Shown here in pieces: positions 1-5,787 of a stretch of DNA of 5,789 bases (position 1 is its first letter; the number at the start of each line of letters is the position of its first letter). The position numbers were made by a program, and so were the translations under genes. This DNA comes from Psychrobacter sp. (GTDB lineage: Bacteria; Pseudomonadota; Gammaproteobacteria; Pseudomonadales; Moraxellaceae). The stretch is taken from NCBI GenBank assembly GCA_020024075.1, contig JAHHUJ010000142.1:1-5789 (forward strand), written 5' to 3'. A model generated the notes under the pieces. It was not told the DNA's origin and did no database searches. It saw nothing but the letters and a program-made list of their open reading frames with translations.

Positions 1-247
1 TTGGCTGCAACTGCCACTTAATGATATATGCAATATTCTCATGCTCTGCCCTAGTAATGCCTTGATAACCAGCTTTATTCAGCTCATTTACCTCATAGCT
101 CAAACGCAGTGCTTTACATGAGGTATAACCTTGCTGGACAAGCTGGGAGTCAACCCGCTGCCTGATCATTTTTTGCTTAACGTCTTGCTTAACACTTTGC
201 ATAGTATATTGCCTAGCACTTTGCGTTGTATGTTGCTGATTAGACAT
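1..247 (-). CDS. Hypothetical protein, N-terminal part (continues beyond left edge)
   Basis: The minus strand is open from an ATG at 247-245 to the window edge, giving 82 codons with no stop. The protein begins MSNQQHTTQSARQYTM and continues through a Gln/Lys-rich stretch to segments such as QRVDSQLVQQGYTSCKALRL and ITRAEHENIAYIIKW. I do not recognise a family. There is no signal peptide or membrane segment; the visible part is hydrophilic and probably helical, so a cytoplasmic protein is likely. Residues 5-26 have a four-residue rhythm with Gln at every fourth place, which comes from a 12-bp DNA repeat. No clear Shine-Dalgarno precedes the ATG at 247. In-frame ATGs at 202 (AGG nine bases before it) and 169 are alternative starts, and starting at 169 would exclude nearly all of the repeat. 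The gene is divergent from the DUF815 gene. The open frame to the edge and sensible codons support it as real; its role is unknown. Confidence 0.6.
   Translation of the reverse strand, partial: MSNQQHTTQSARQYTMQSVKQDVKQKMIRQRVDSQLVQQGYTSCKALRLSYEVNELNKAGYQGITRAEHENIAYIIKWQLQP
173..244. repeat. Six imperfect 12-bp tandem units
   Basis: On the plus strand six consecutive 12-base units each begin with TTGC: TTGCTTAACGTC, TTGCTTAACACT, TTGCATAGTATA, TTGCCTAGCACT, TTGCGTTGTATG and TTGCTGATTAGA. The first two differ at only a few positions and the outer units have drifted further. On the minus strand they lie in frame in the hypothetical gene and encode a four-residue repeat with Gln in the first position (QHTT, QSAR, QYTM, QSVK, QDVK). 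Because the period is a multiple of three, gain or loss of a unit would keep the reading frame. Whether the stretch is translated depends on which ATG is used. Confidence 0.65.
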
Positions 248-364
248 AGTTGTCACATTTAAGGGTGATGGGTTAAAGACAGCTCAGTGACAGTATTGAG
301 TAACTAGTTAAGAGTGATAAAGCAGGCTATGACTTGCATTCACTGGGCTTTACTGGCACTATTT

Positions 365-391
365 TTGACTCTATTGTTTCTTATTTATAAT
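365..391 (+). promoter_or_regulatory. Sigma70-type promoter for the DUF815 ATPase gene
   Basis: A perfect TATAAT lies at 386-391 and a TTGACT (five of six matches to TTGACA) at 365-370, separated by 15 bases, slightly shorter than the usual 16-18. Transcription would start near 398, leaving a leader of about 20 bases before the ATG at 417. The rest of the divergent intergenic region (248-364) shows no equally good promoter for the minus-strand hypothetical gene. Confidence 0.6.
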
Positions 392-416
392 CATAACCTT
401 ATGGGGCTGAGTCAGC

Positions 417-1304
417 ATGGCAAATTCTGTAAATACGCTTACCTTAGATGATAATTTAGCGCACTTATTGGCTGAGTTCCTAAAACAAAACATCACCCCT
501 CCCCTTAAAATTGACCCTAGTCAGCTGGCCTATCGCTGGGTAGGCGGTAGTAAAGGCAGGCTTGAGCCTATTAAGGTTAGCTCCGCCTTGGCGCTTGATG
601 ACTTGATAGGTATTGATACTCAAAAACAAAAAATAGTCCAAAACACCAAGCAGTTTTTGGCCGGTTATCCTGCCAACCATGTGTTAATGACAGGCACTCG
701 AGGTGCAGGGAAATCCTCTATTATTCGTGCACTATTAAACGAGTTTAAAGACCAAGGTCTACGCATGATTGAGGTATCACGCGATGACCTACAAATGCTC
801 GATAAGATTCGAGATGCCATTAATGAGTTGCCAGAAGACACCTGTTGTCGTTATATCGTCTATTGCGATGATTTGGCATTTAATGGTCAAGATGAGAACT
901 ACCGCACCCTAAAAAGTGTGCTGGACGGAGCACTGGACTCAGAGCAAGATAAGCTTTTGGTCTATGCCACCAGTAACCGTCGTCACTTATTGCCTCAACT
1001 GATGAAAGACAACGTTAGCATCTATGACGGTCAGACCGATGAGGTTAATCCTTACGAGACCATTGATGAAACGGTGTCATTATCCGATCGTTTTGGGCTG
1101 TGGTTGTCGTTCTATCCAATGAATCAAGAGACTTATCTCAATATCGTTGCCCATTATCTGCAAGCTGAGGGTATTGAATGGAGCGATAAGATACGTCACG
1201 AAGCCCTGCTTTGGTCCTCAAGCCGTGGTGGCCGCTCTGGTCGTGTGGCTTATCAATTTGCCAGACACTGGGTGGGTCAGCAGTTATTAAACCAAGATAG
1301 CTAA
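417..1304 (+). CDS. DUF815-family ATP-binding protein (AAA-type ATPase)
   Basis: This 295-residue protein matches the DUF815 family (Pfam PF05673) of predicted cytoplasmic P-loop ATPases whose cellular role is not established. After a variable N-terminal region of about 60 residues comes DDLIGID (61-67), then the Walker A loop GTRGAGKS at 93-100. The Walker B strand YIVYCDD is at 146-152. The family signature LKSVLDGAL is at about 165-173, and the sensor-1-like ATSNRRHLLP at 184-193. SLSDRFGLWLSFYP (221-234) carries a candidate arginine finger, and the Arg/Gly-rich SSRGGRSGR (268-276) lies near the C-terminus in the sensor-2 area. All nucleotide-binding elements look intact and the length is normal. 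The start at 417 sits about 20 bases after the predicted transcription start; the G-rich GGGGCTGAG before it is only a weak Shine-Dalgarno. The gene is monocistronic and convergent with rnz, which it overlaps by four bases at the stop codons. The neighbours give no clue to the substrate. Confidence 0.9.
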   Translation: MANSVNTLTLDDNLAHLLAEFLKQNITPPLKIDPSQLAYRWVGGSKGRLEPIKVSSALALDDLIGIDTQKQKIVQNTKQFLAGYPANHVLMTGTRGAGKSSIIRALLNEFKDQGLRMIEVSRDDLQMLDKIRDAINELPEDTCCRYIVYCDDLAFNGQDENYRTLKSVLDGALDSEQDKLLVYATSNRRHLLPQLMKDNVSIYDGQTDEVNPYETIDETVSLSDRFGLWLSFYPMNQETYLNIVAHYLQAEGIEWSDKIRHEALLWSSSRGGRSGRVAYQFARHWVGQQLLNQDS

Positions 1305-2368
1305 TTGGGTAACTGCCTCACCGCTTTACGGCTCACCTCAAAGCGCATAAAGTCTCGAGCCAACCACAGATTCCCATGATAATACTGCTCCACCTCTAAG
1401 CGGATATCAGCCATGTTCGGTGTCTTCGACTCAGGGTCATCATAAGGCTGATAGCGGGCGCTAAAGTGAGTCAGTATTAAATTGTTTAATTTAGCCGACT
1501 GCGCAAAGCTCGCAATACGCTTGGCAGGGGTATGCATTGGATCAAAGGCCTCTTCACGTGTCATTATTTTATCCAATACCGCTTGAGTATAAGTGGCTTC
1601 ATGTACTAATAAATCTGCATCTTTAGCCGCTTCATTAAGCAGCTGTGGATTATCGTTATCACCTGCCACAATCACTTTAAGTACCTGAGCCACACGCTGT
1701 GTATAATCCAAGGATTTCAGCTGGCTGCCATCGGGCAAAGTCACATCTTCTCCAGCTTGCAGCCTACCCCATGCAGCAGTAGGCTCAATACCCTCCGCTT
1801 TAAGCTTTTCGGTATCCAGCTTTATGGTCTGCACAGTTTGGGTAATTTTAAAAGCGTACGACTCTACCCGATGGGACAGCTTAATAACCTCAATATCCAG
1901 CTGATGCGTGGTCGATAATTTTACCGACACAGTACTTGACTGTGACTCCTGTCTGGATTCCAATAAACTCTCAATGCTGATAAATTCAATCTCAAAGGGA
2001 AAATACAACTCAGTGGTTGCCTTAACTGCCTCTATAAACTGCTTAATAGCCTGAGGTGCAATAATAATTAACGAATCCTTACGCCCCAACATGGCCATAC
2101 TAGCGAGAAGCCCTGGCAAACCATAACAATGATCGCCGTGCACATGAGTAATACAAATCACCGCTAGCTGATGGCTGCTGATTTTGGTCTGTAGTAACTG
2201 GTGCTGAGTTGCCTCCCCGCAATCTATTAGCACCCAAGGCTTGTTTTTCTTACTAGCTGGGTTACCCGCAGAGCCAAAAGGGTTTAGGCACTCAATAGCT
2301 AGCGCCGTGACATTGCGCTTCTTGGTCGGTATGCCAGCTGATGTTCCCAAAAAAGTAAGGTGTAGCAT
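1301..2368 (-). CDS. rnz: Ribonuclease Z (tRNA 3' endonuclease, metallo-beta-lactamase fold)
   Basis: RNase Z cuts tRNA precursors after the discriminator base and needs two zinc ions. From the ATG at 2368 the protein has 355 residues and starts MLHLTFLGTSAGIPTKKRNV, the standard RNase Z N-terminus. A GTG at 2389 would add seven residues but has no Shine-Dalgarno and does not fit the family. All expected metal and catalytic positions are visible: THVHGDH (H75, H77, D79, H80), SHRVESY (H166), AGDND (D237), the HEAT loop (H256-T259), MHTP (H279) and LTHFS (H301). The family is usually near 305-310 residues. The extra length comes mainly from an insertion near residues 26-43 and a Ser/Glu-rich stretch near 136-150. 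The usual GDT is GDN here, and the usual glycine-proline of the flexible arm appears as TAAWGRL. A promoter must lie between the purA terminator and 2368, but none is clear. The C-terminal stop overlaps the DUF815 stop. Confidence 0.92.
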   Translation of the reverse strand: MLHLTFLGTSAGIPTKKRNVTALAIECLNPFGSAGNPASKKNKPWVLIDCGEATQHQLLQTKISSHQLAVICITHVHGDHCYGLPGLLASMAMLGRKDSLIIIAPQAIKQFIEAVKATTELYFPFEIEFISIESLLESRQESQSSTVSVKLSTTHQLDIEVIKLSHRVESYAFKITQTVQTIKLDTEKLKAEGIEPTAAWGRLQAGEDVTLPDGSQLKSLDYTQRVAQVLKVIVAGDNDNPQLLNEAAKDADLLVHEATYTQAVLDKIMTREEAFDPMHTPAKRIASFAQSAKLNNLILTHFSARYQPYDDPESKTPNMADIRLEVEQYYHGNLWLARDFMRFEVSRKAVRQLPN

Positions 2369-2398
2369 AAATGCTCGTTTTTGATCCACTAAAAATAA

Positions 2399-2455
2399 AT
2401 AAGCTCAACTAATCTACATAAGCTCAATAAACCCTCATAAGCCCAATAAACTAAG
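2399..2455. repeat. Three imperfect 19-bp direct repeats upstream of rnz
   Basis: Three adjacent 19-base units start at 2399, 2418 and 2437 with ATAAGCTCAACTAATCTAC, ATAAGCTCAATAAACCCTC and ATAAGCCCAATAAACTAAG. The shared core is ATAAGCYCAA. They occupy most of the space between the purA terminator and the rnz start. On the minus strand each unit contributes a TTGRGCTTAT string, so they lie where the rnz promoter should be, though no unit gives a convincing promoter with normal spacing. Confidence 0.7.
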
Positions 2456-2462
2456 GCAAACT

Positions 2463-2495
2463 AAAAAACCCTATGCCACATCATGACATAGGGTT
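2463..2495 (-). terminator. Intrinsic terminator downstream of purA
   Basis: Read on the minus strand, AACCCTATGTCA (2495-2484) pairs with TGGCATAGGGTT (2478-2467) to give a 12-bp stem with one G-T wobble and a five-base loop, TGATG. The stem runs directly into a T-run ending at 2463. It begins 40 bases after the purA stop codon. It should end the hisZ-purA transcript and separate it from rnz. Confidence 0.9.
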
Positions 2496-2535
2496 GGTAA
2501 AATATTCAACAGTTTCTAGGGCATATCCCTAATTA

Positions 2536-3825
2536 TTAAGCATCATACGGATCACGTAATATGATAGTTTCGTCACGATCAGGACCAGTAGAAATAATAT
2601 CCACTGGGCAATCGATTAATTGCTCGATACGCTTAATATAAGCTTTGGCCTCTTCTGGTAAGTCGTCATAGCTAGTGATGCCTACTGTTGAGCTTTTCCA
2701 GCCTGGCAAAGTTTCGTACTTAGGCGTTACTGACTCATAGAATTCACCGTCATGAGCACCAGCGAATTCTGTCTCAGGTAACTCATAGCCCACGCCAATA
2801 CGGATTTCATCTAGACCATCTAGTACGTCAAGCTTGGTTAAGCAGATGCCTGATAGTGAGTTTAATACCACCGCACGGCGAAGTGCTTCAGCATCAAACC
2901 AACCACAGCGACGAGCACGGCCGGTAGTTGCTCCAAACTCATGACCCACTTTGGCTAGGTGAGCACCAACATCATCAAATAATTCAGTTGGGAATGGACC
3001 GCTACCCACACGAGTGGTGTAAGCTTTTGTAATACCTAATACATAGTCAAGGTATAGTGGACCAAGGCCTGTACCTGTTGATACACCACCTGCAGTTACG
3101 CTTGAGCTGGTAACGAAAGGATAAGTACCATGATCGATATCAAGCAAAGTACCTTGCGCGCCTTCAAACATTAAGTTCTTGCCTGCAAGACGTAGTTGGT
3201 TTAGCTCTTCAGTTACATCACATACCAAGTCTTTTAGCTCATCACGCCACTGTTGGCATAAAGCATAAGTTTCATCGAAATTAATCGCTTCTACTTTGTA
3301 GTATTGAGTTAATTGGAAGTTGTGGTATTCAATTAAGTTGCGTAGCTTTTCATCTAAATCATTGCGGAACAAATCAGCTAGCTTGATAGCACGGCGAGCC
3401 ACTTTGTCCTCATAAGCTGGACCAATACCACGGCCCGTTGTACCAATTTTACCAGTGCCACGTTTTGCTTCACGTGCTTGGTCTAAAGCGATGTGGTAAG
3501 GAAGAATCAATGGACAGTTTGGTGAGATTCTTAAGCGCTCACGAACGGGCACATTATTATCCTCAAGCTCTTTCATCTCTTGTAACAAGGCTTCTGGTGA
3601 TAACACCACACCATTACCGATGAAACAAGTCACGTCATCACGTAAGATACCTGATGGAATTAAGTGTAGAACTGTTTTTTTGCCGTCAACTACCAACGTG
3701 TGACCAGCATTATGACCGCCTTGGAAGCGGGCTACAGCAGAAGCTTTTTCGGTTAGCAAATCAACGATTTTGCCTTTACCTTCATCGCCCCATTGGCTAC
3801 CTAGTACTACAACATTCTTTCCCAT
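2536..3825 (-). CDS. purA: Adenylosuccinate synthetase
   Basis: PurA joins IMP and aspartate using GTP to form adenylosuccinate, the committed step to AMP, in the cytoplasm. The 429-residue length is normal for bacterial PurA, and the hallmark motifs appear in order. These are the P-loop GDEGKGK at 13-19, with D14 the expected catalytic acid/base, and GGHNAGHT at 36-43, with H42 the expected catalytic histidine. They are followed by GTTGRGIGP (128-136), FEGAQG (220-225), DHGTYPFVTSS (231-241), GSGPFPTE (274-281), TTGRARRCGW (300-309), the guanine-binding TKLD (330-333) and STGPDRDE (412-419). No key residue is missing. The start is supported by AAGGA (3836-3832) six bases before the ATG. The gene lies 96 bases downstream of hisZ on the same strand and ends 40 bases before a strong terminator, so it is probably co-transcribed with hisZ. 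The hairpin between the two genes could modulate that. Confidence 0.97.
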   Translation of the reverse strand: MGKNVVVLGSQWGDEGKGKIVDLLTEKASAVARFQGGHNAGHTLVVDGKKTVLHLIPSGILRDDVTCFIGNGVVLSPEALLQEMKELEDNNVPVRERLRISPNCPLILPYHIALDQAREAKRGTGKIGTTGRGIGPAYEDKVARRAIKLADLFRNDLDEKLRNLIEYHNFQLTQYYKVEAINFDETYALCQQWRDELKDLVCDVTEELNQLRLAGKNLMFEGAQGTLLDIDHGTYPFVTSSSVTAGGVSTGTGLGPLYLDYVLGITKAYTTRVGSGPFPTELFDDVGAHLAKVGHEFGATTGRARRCGWFDAEALRRAVVLNSLSGICLTKLDVLDGLDEIRIGVGYELPETEFAGAHDGEFYESVTPKYETLPGWKSSTVGITSYDDLPEEAKAYIKRIEQLIDCPVDIISTGPDRDETIILRDPYDA

Positions 3826-3856
3826 AACAAATCCTTAACCACTCTTATTGAACTGT

Positions 3857-3884
3857 AAAAATTAAATTGCGTCATTGTGGCGCA
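3857..3884 (-). other. Hairpin with T-rich tail between hisZ and purA (possible attenuator or weak terminator)
   Basis: Positions 3868-3874 (TGCGTCA) and 3878-3884 (TGGCGCA) form a seven-pair stem around a three-base loop. The plus-strand RNA pairs completely with one G-U wobble, while the minus-strand RNA has one C-A mismatch. On the minus strand, the direction of hisZ and purA, it is followed by ATTTAATTTTT. It begins 38 bases after the hisZ stop and ends 32 bases before the purA ATG. It resembles a leaky terminator, a processing site or an mRNA-stabilising hairpin; the short and imperfect stem makes full termination unlikely. Confidence 0.35.
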
Positions 3885-3921
3885 GTTATTTTGAGACAAA
3901 AAACCAGTCTTCAACCAAAGT

Positions 3922-5217
3922 CTAAACTGCTCTTAAGACCCACTCACCATCTTCCAAAATTAATTTGTGTGTCACATTATTAGGAACATCATCAGCACTT
4001 AAAGGACGTACCACTCGATGACCTAAATCACGTAACTCTGAAATCTTATTCACTAAATCTTTTTCAAGCTTGGCATTGTCATCATTACGCACGCCTTGCA
4101 TATCTGCGAAGCTTACCAATACCAGCTTCGACTCATTTAGAGTAATAAATCGCTGAAGACGGGTAACCTCTAAGCTAAATCCAGTGGCGCTACGTGAAGG
4201 CAACTCTTGGGCAATGGCTGTTGGGGCAGTATTTGCTGCGTCAAAACTCTCCCCATTAAAGCGGCCACCACGCACCACAGCTTGTGACTCATTTTCAAAG
4301 TAGGCATTAAAGACAATACCTGTGTGGTAGTGATACCCTAATTCAGTGATATCAACACTAACATTACTTTGATAAGTGTCTTTGATATGACGAGCCATAG
4401 TTTGAACTTCACCCACTGCTTTAATAATAGCAGCATCGTTAGTTGCCGTATCCGATAAAGCCTCTTTTAAGGCAACCATGTCATGACCATAAACGGCCAA
4501 ATGATAAAAGTCACTGCCCATAGGTAAGTCTTCACAGACCTGTTTTAGCTCAGGTAAAGCTTTATTGGCATATAAATTCATTAATACCGAGGCATTATTA
4601 TCCGATAATCCTGCCAGCTCTTTTAGGCGAGCAAATATAGCCACATGACCGATATCAATGTGTAAGTGCTTTTTTAGATCCAGATTGTCAATGAGGCAAT
4701 AAAGCACATCAATCAATTCGATATCTGCATCTAAGCTATCGCTGCCAAATATCTCCGCACCCAATTGCAAGGGCGTACGCGATCCAAACAAACCACCTGG
4801 CAGAGTACGAATAACGTGACCGGCATAACAATAACGGGCAATTTTATTGGCTTTGCCCATTTTATTTAGGTGCGCATCGATACGTAGAATTTGCGGGGTA
4901 ATATCAGCACGTACCCCCATAAGACGACCAGACAACTGATCAATGATTTTAAAAGTTTGACGTTTTAGGTCTTCTGAAGCATTGCCTAATAATGATTCGG
5001 TAAACTCAATCATCGGTGGGCAAATAAGCTCATAACCCCGGCTTACTAACAGTCGGGTTAACCTATAACGTAGCCACTCTTGCTTTTGAGCCTCTTCAGA
5101 GAGCAGATCACTCACCCCATCTGGTAATAACCAGATGTTATCAACATCTGCTACTGGGGCTAGTTTATCTGAAGACTGTCTTTGATTTTTATTGGAGGTT
5201 ATAGAACTATCAGACAC
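3922..5217 (-). CDS. hisZ: ATP phosphoribosyltransferase regulatory subunit HisZ
   Basis: HisZ is a catalytically inactive paralogue of the histidyl-tRNA synthetase core. It binds short-form HisG to make the active, histidine-sensitive ATP phosphoribosyltransferase, the first enzyme of histidine synthesis. Numbering from the GTG at 5217 (431 residues), WLLPDGVSDLL (29-39) opens the conserved domain. Class II motif 1 GYELICPPMIEF is at 61-72. Motif 2, ending GVRADITPQILRI, is at 101-113, with the ADIT wording typical of HisZ where HisRS has PEXT. GAEIFG is at 153-158, LGYHYHTGIVF at 293-303 and motif 3 TGFSLEVTRL at 345-354. The HisRS anticodon-binding domain is replaced by a short C-terminal tail, as expected. 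The N-terminus, about 28 residues before the conserved domain, is Ser/Asn-rich. I chose GTG 5217 because AAGGA stands six bases before it, the same spacing as in purA; the ATG at 5247 adds ten residues but has only a weak GAG close by. HisG is not in the window. Confidence 0.93.
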   Translation of the reverse strand: MSDSSITSNKNQRQSSDKLAPVADVDNIWLLPDGVSDLLSEEAQKQEWLRYRLTRLLVSRGYELICPPMIEFTESLLGNASEDLKRQTFKIIDQLSGRLMGVRADITPQILRIDAHLNKMGKANKIARYCYAGHVIRTLPGGLFGSRTPLQLGAEIFGSDSLDADIELIDVLYCLIDNLDLKKHLHIDIGHVAIFARLKELAGLSDNNASVLMNLYANKALPELKQVCEDLPMGSDFYHLAVYGHDMVALKEALSDTATNDAAIIKAVGEVQTMARHIKDTYQSNVSVDITELGYHYHTGIVFNAYFENESQAVVRGGRFNGESFDAANTAPTAIAQELPSRSATGFSLEVTRLQRFITLNESKLVLVSFADMQGVRNDDNAKLEKDLVNKISELRDLGHRVVRPLSADDVPNNVTHKLILEDGEWVLRAV

Positions 5218-5223
5218 AAGTAA

Positions 5224-5228
5224 TCCTT
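5224..5228 (-). promoter_or_regulatory. Shine-Dalgarno that favours the GTG start of hisZ
   Basis: On the minus strand AAGGA at 5228-5224 is followed by six bases (TTACTT) and then GTG at 5217-5215, in frame with hisZ. The purA gene next door uses the same AAGGA with the same six-base gap. The upstream ATG at 5247 has no comparable site, so this element points to initiation at 5217. Confidence 0.6.
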
Positions 5229-5406
5229 GTTTGGAGACGATACTCATTACTCAAGCTGGTTCGCCATCCCAAATCGTTAGTTAAAGTGTAGTATTAGTAA
5301 TCGATATTTTAAGAATATATAGTTTTGAAAAATTTAACCTTGTACAAGCAAAGTCATGACTAATAGTGGCTTTGACACTATGTACATTTTGGCTGAGCAC
5401 ACCATT

Positions 5407-5424
5407 AAACGGCGTACACCGTTT
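5407..5424. repeat. 18-bp near-palindrome (AAACGG / CCGTTT)
   Basis: AAACGG at 5407-5412 and CCGTTT at 5419-5424 are perfect inverted copies flanking CGTACA, whose centre GTAC is itself self-complementary, so 16 of 18 bases are symmetric. With no T-run it is not a clear terminator. Its symmetry and its place upstream of hisZ fit a dimeric regulator's operator, but no regulator gene is visible and chance cannot be excluded. Confidence 0.35.
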
Positions 5425-5529
5425 TGCTGTGAATCATTAAATTCGTTATTTAAGCCCTGTTTTGTATGTCATCTTTTAGAGTTCGTACAAAAGCTATCAC
5501 ACTTGCCTGATAAGGCTAAAGGTATCTTA

Positions 5530-5558
5530 ATTATCGATATGTTGACAGTAAGATTCAA
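5530..5558 (-). promoter_or_regulatory. Candidate minus-strand promoter far upstream of hisZ
   Basis: On the minus strand TTGAAT (5558-5553, four of six matches to the -35 consensus) and GATAAT (5535-5530, five of six to the -10 consensus) are separated by exactly 17 bases. A transcript from here would run about 300 bases untranslated before hisZ and would cross the palindromes. The spacing is ideal, but in AT-rich DNA such matches arise by chance. Confidence 0.3.
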
Positions 5559-5731
5559 GGCTTTAACGCCATTTTAACACGACTTTGTCCTGTCATGGCT
5601 AAATTCGACAGTCAATAAGCCGATTAATTTGTGACTTTAAGTCTAGCATAGCTAACCGCTTTCGCCTAGAGAAACCCATGATAAAACTCAAAACTCATTG
5701 TATTAATCACAGCTGAGCCCGTAACTTAGCC

Positions 5732-5787
5732 TCTTACCGCTCAAAAATTACAGTCCAAGAATTACAGCTCAACAATATAGCTCTAAA
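5732..5787. repeat. Degenerate 14-bp tandem repeat reaching the right edge
   Basis: Four consecutive 14-base units are visible: TCTTACCGCTCAAA (5732), AATTACAGTCCAAG (5746), AATTACAGCTCAAC (5760) and AATATAGCTCTAAA (5774). The second and third differ at three to four positions; the outer two are more diverged. The period is not a multiple of three, so the stretch is probably non-coding. The array may continue beyond the window. Confidence 0.6.

Noticed and set aside
480..680. 66-codon minus-strand frame inside the DUF815 gene.
   Set aside because: It lies wholly opposite the strongly supported ATPase gene, including the codons leading into its conserved core, and has no family resemblance.
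2366..2389. GTG start for rnz at 2389.
   Set aside because: It has no Shine-Dalgarno, and the standard RNase Z N-terminus begins at the ATG at 2368.
2517..2531. Small inverted repeat TAGGG / CCCTA just after the purA stop.
   Set aside because: The stem is only five base pairs with no T-run; the 12-bp stem at 2467-2495 is a far better terminator.
3438..3623. 61-codon plus-strand frame inside purA.
   Set aside because: It is antisense to conserved PurA motifs and is best explained as a shadow of purA codon usage.
5542..5547. A perfect TTGACA on the plus strand.
   Set aside because: No acceptable -10 hexamer is found 16-18 bases downstream, and no plus-strand gene follows.
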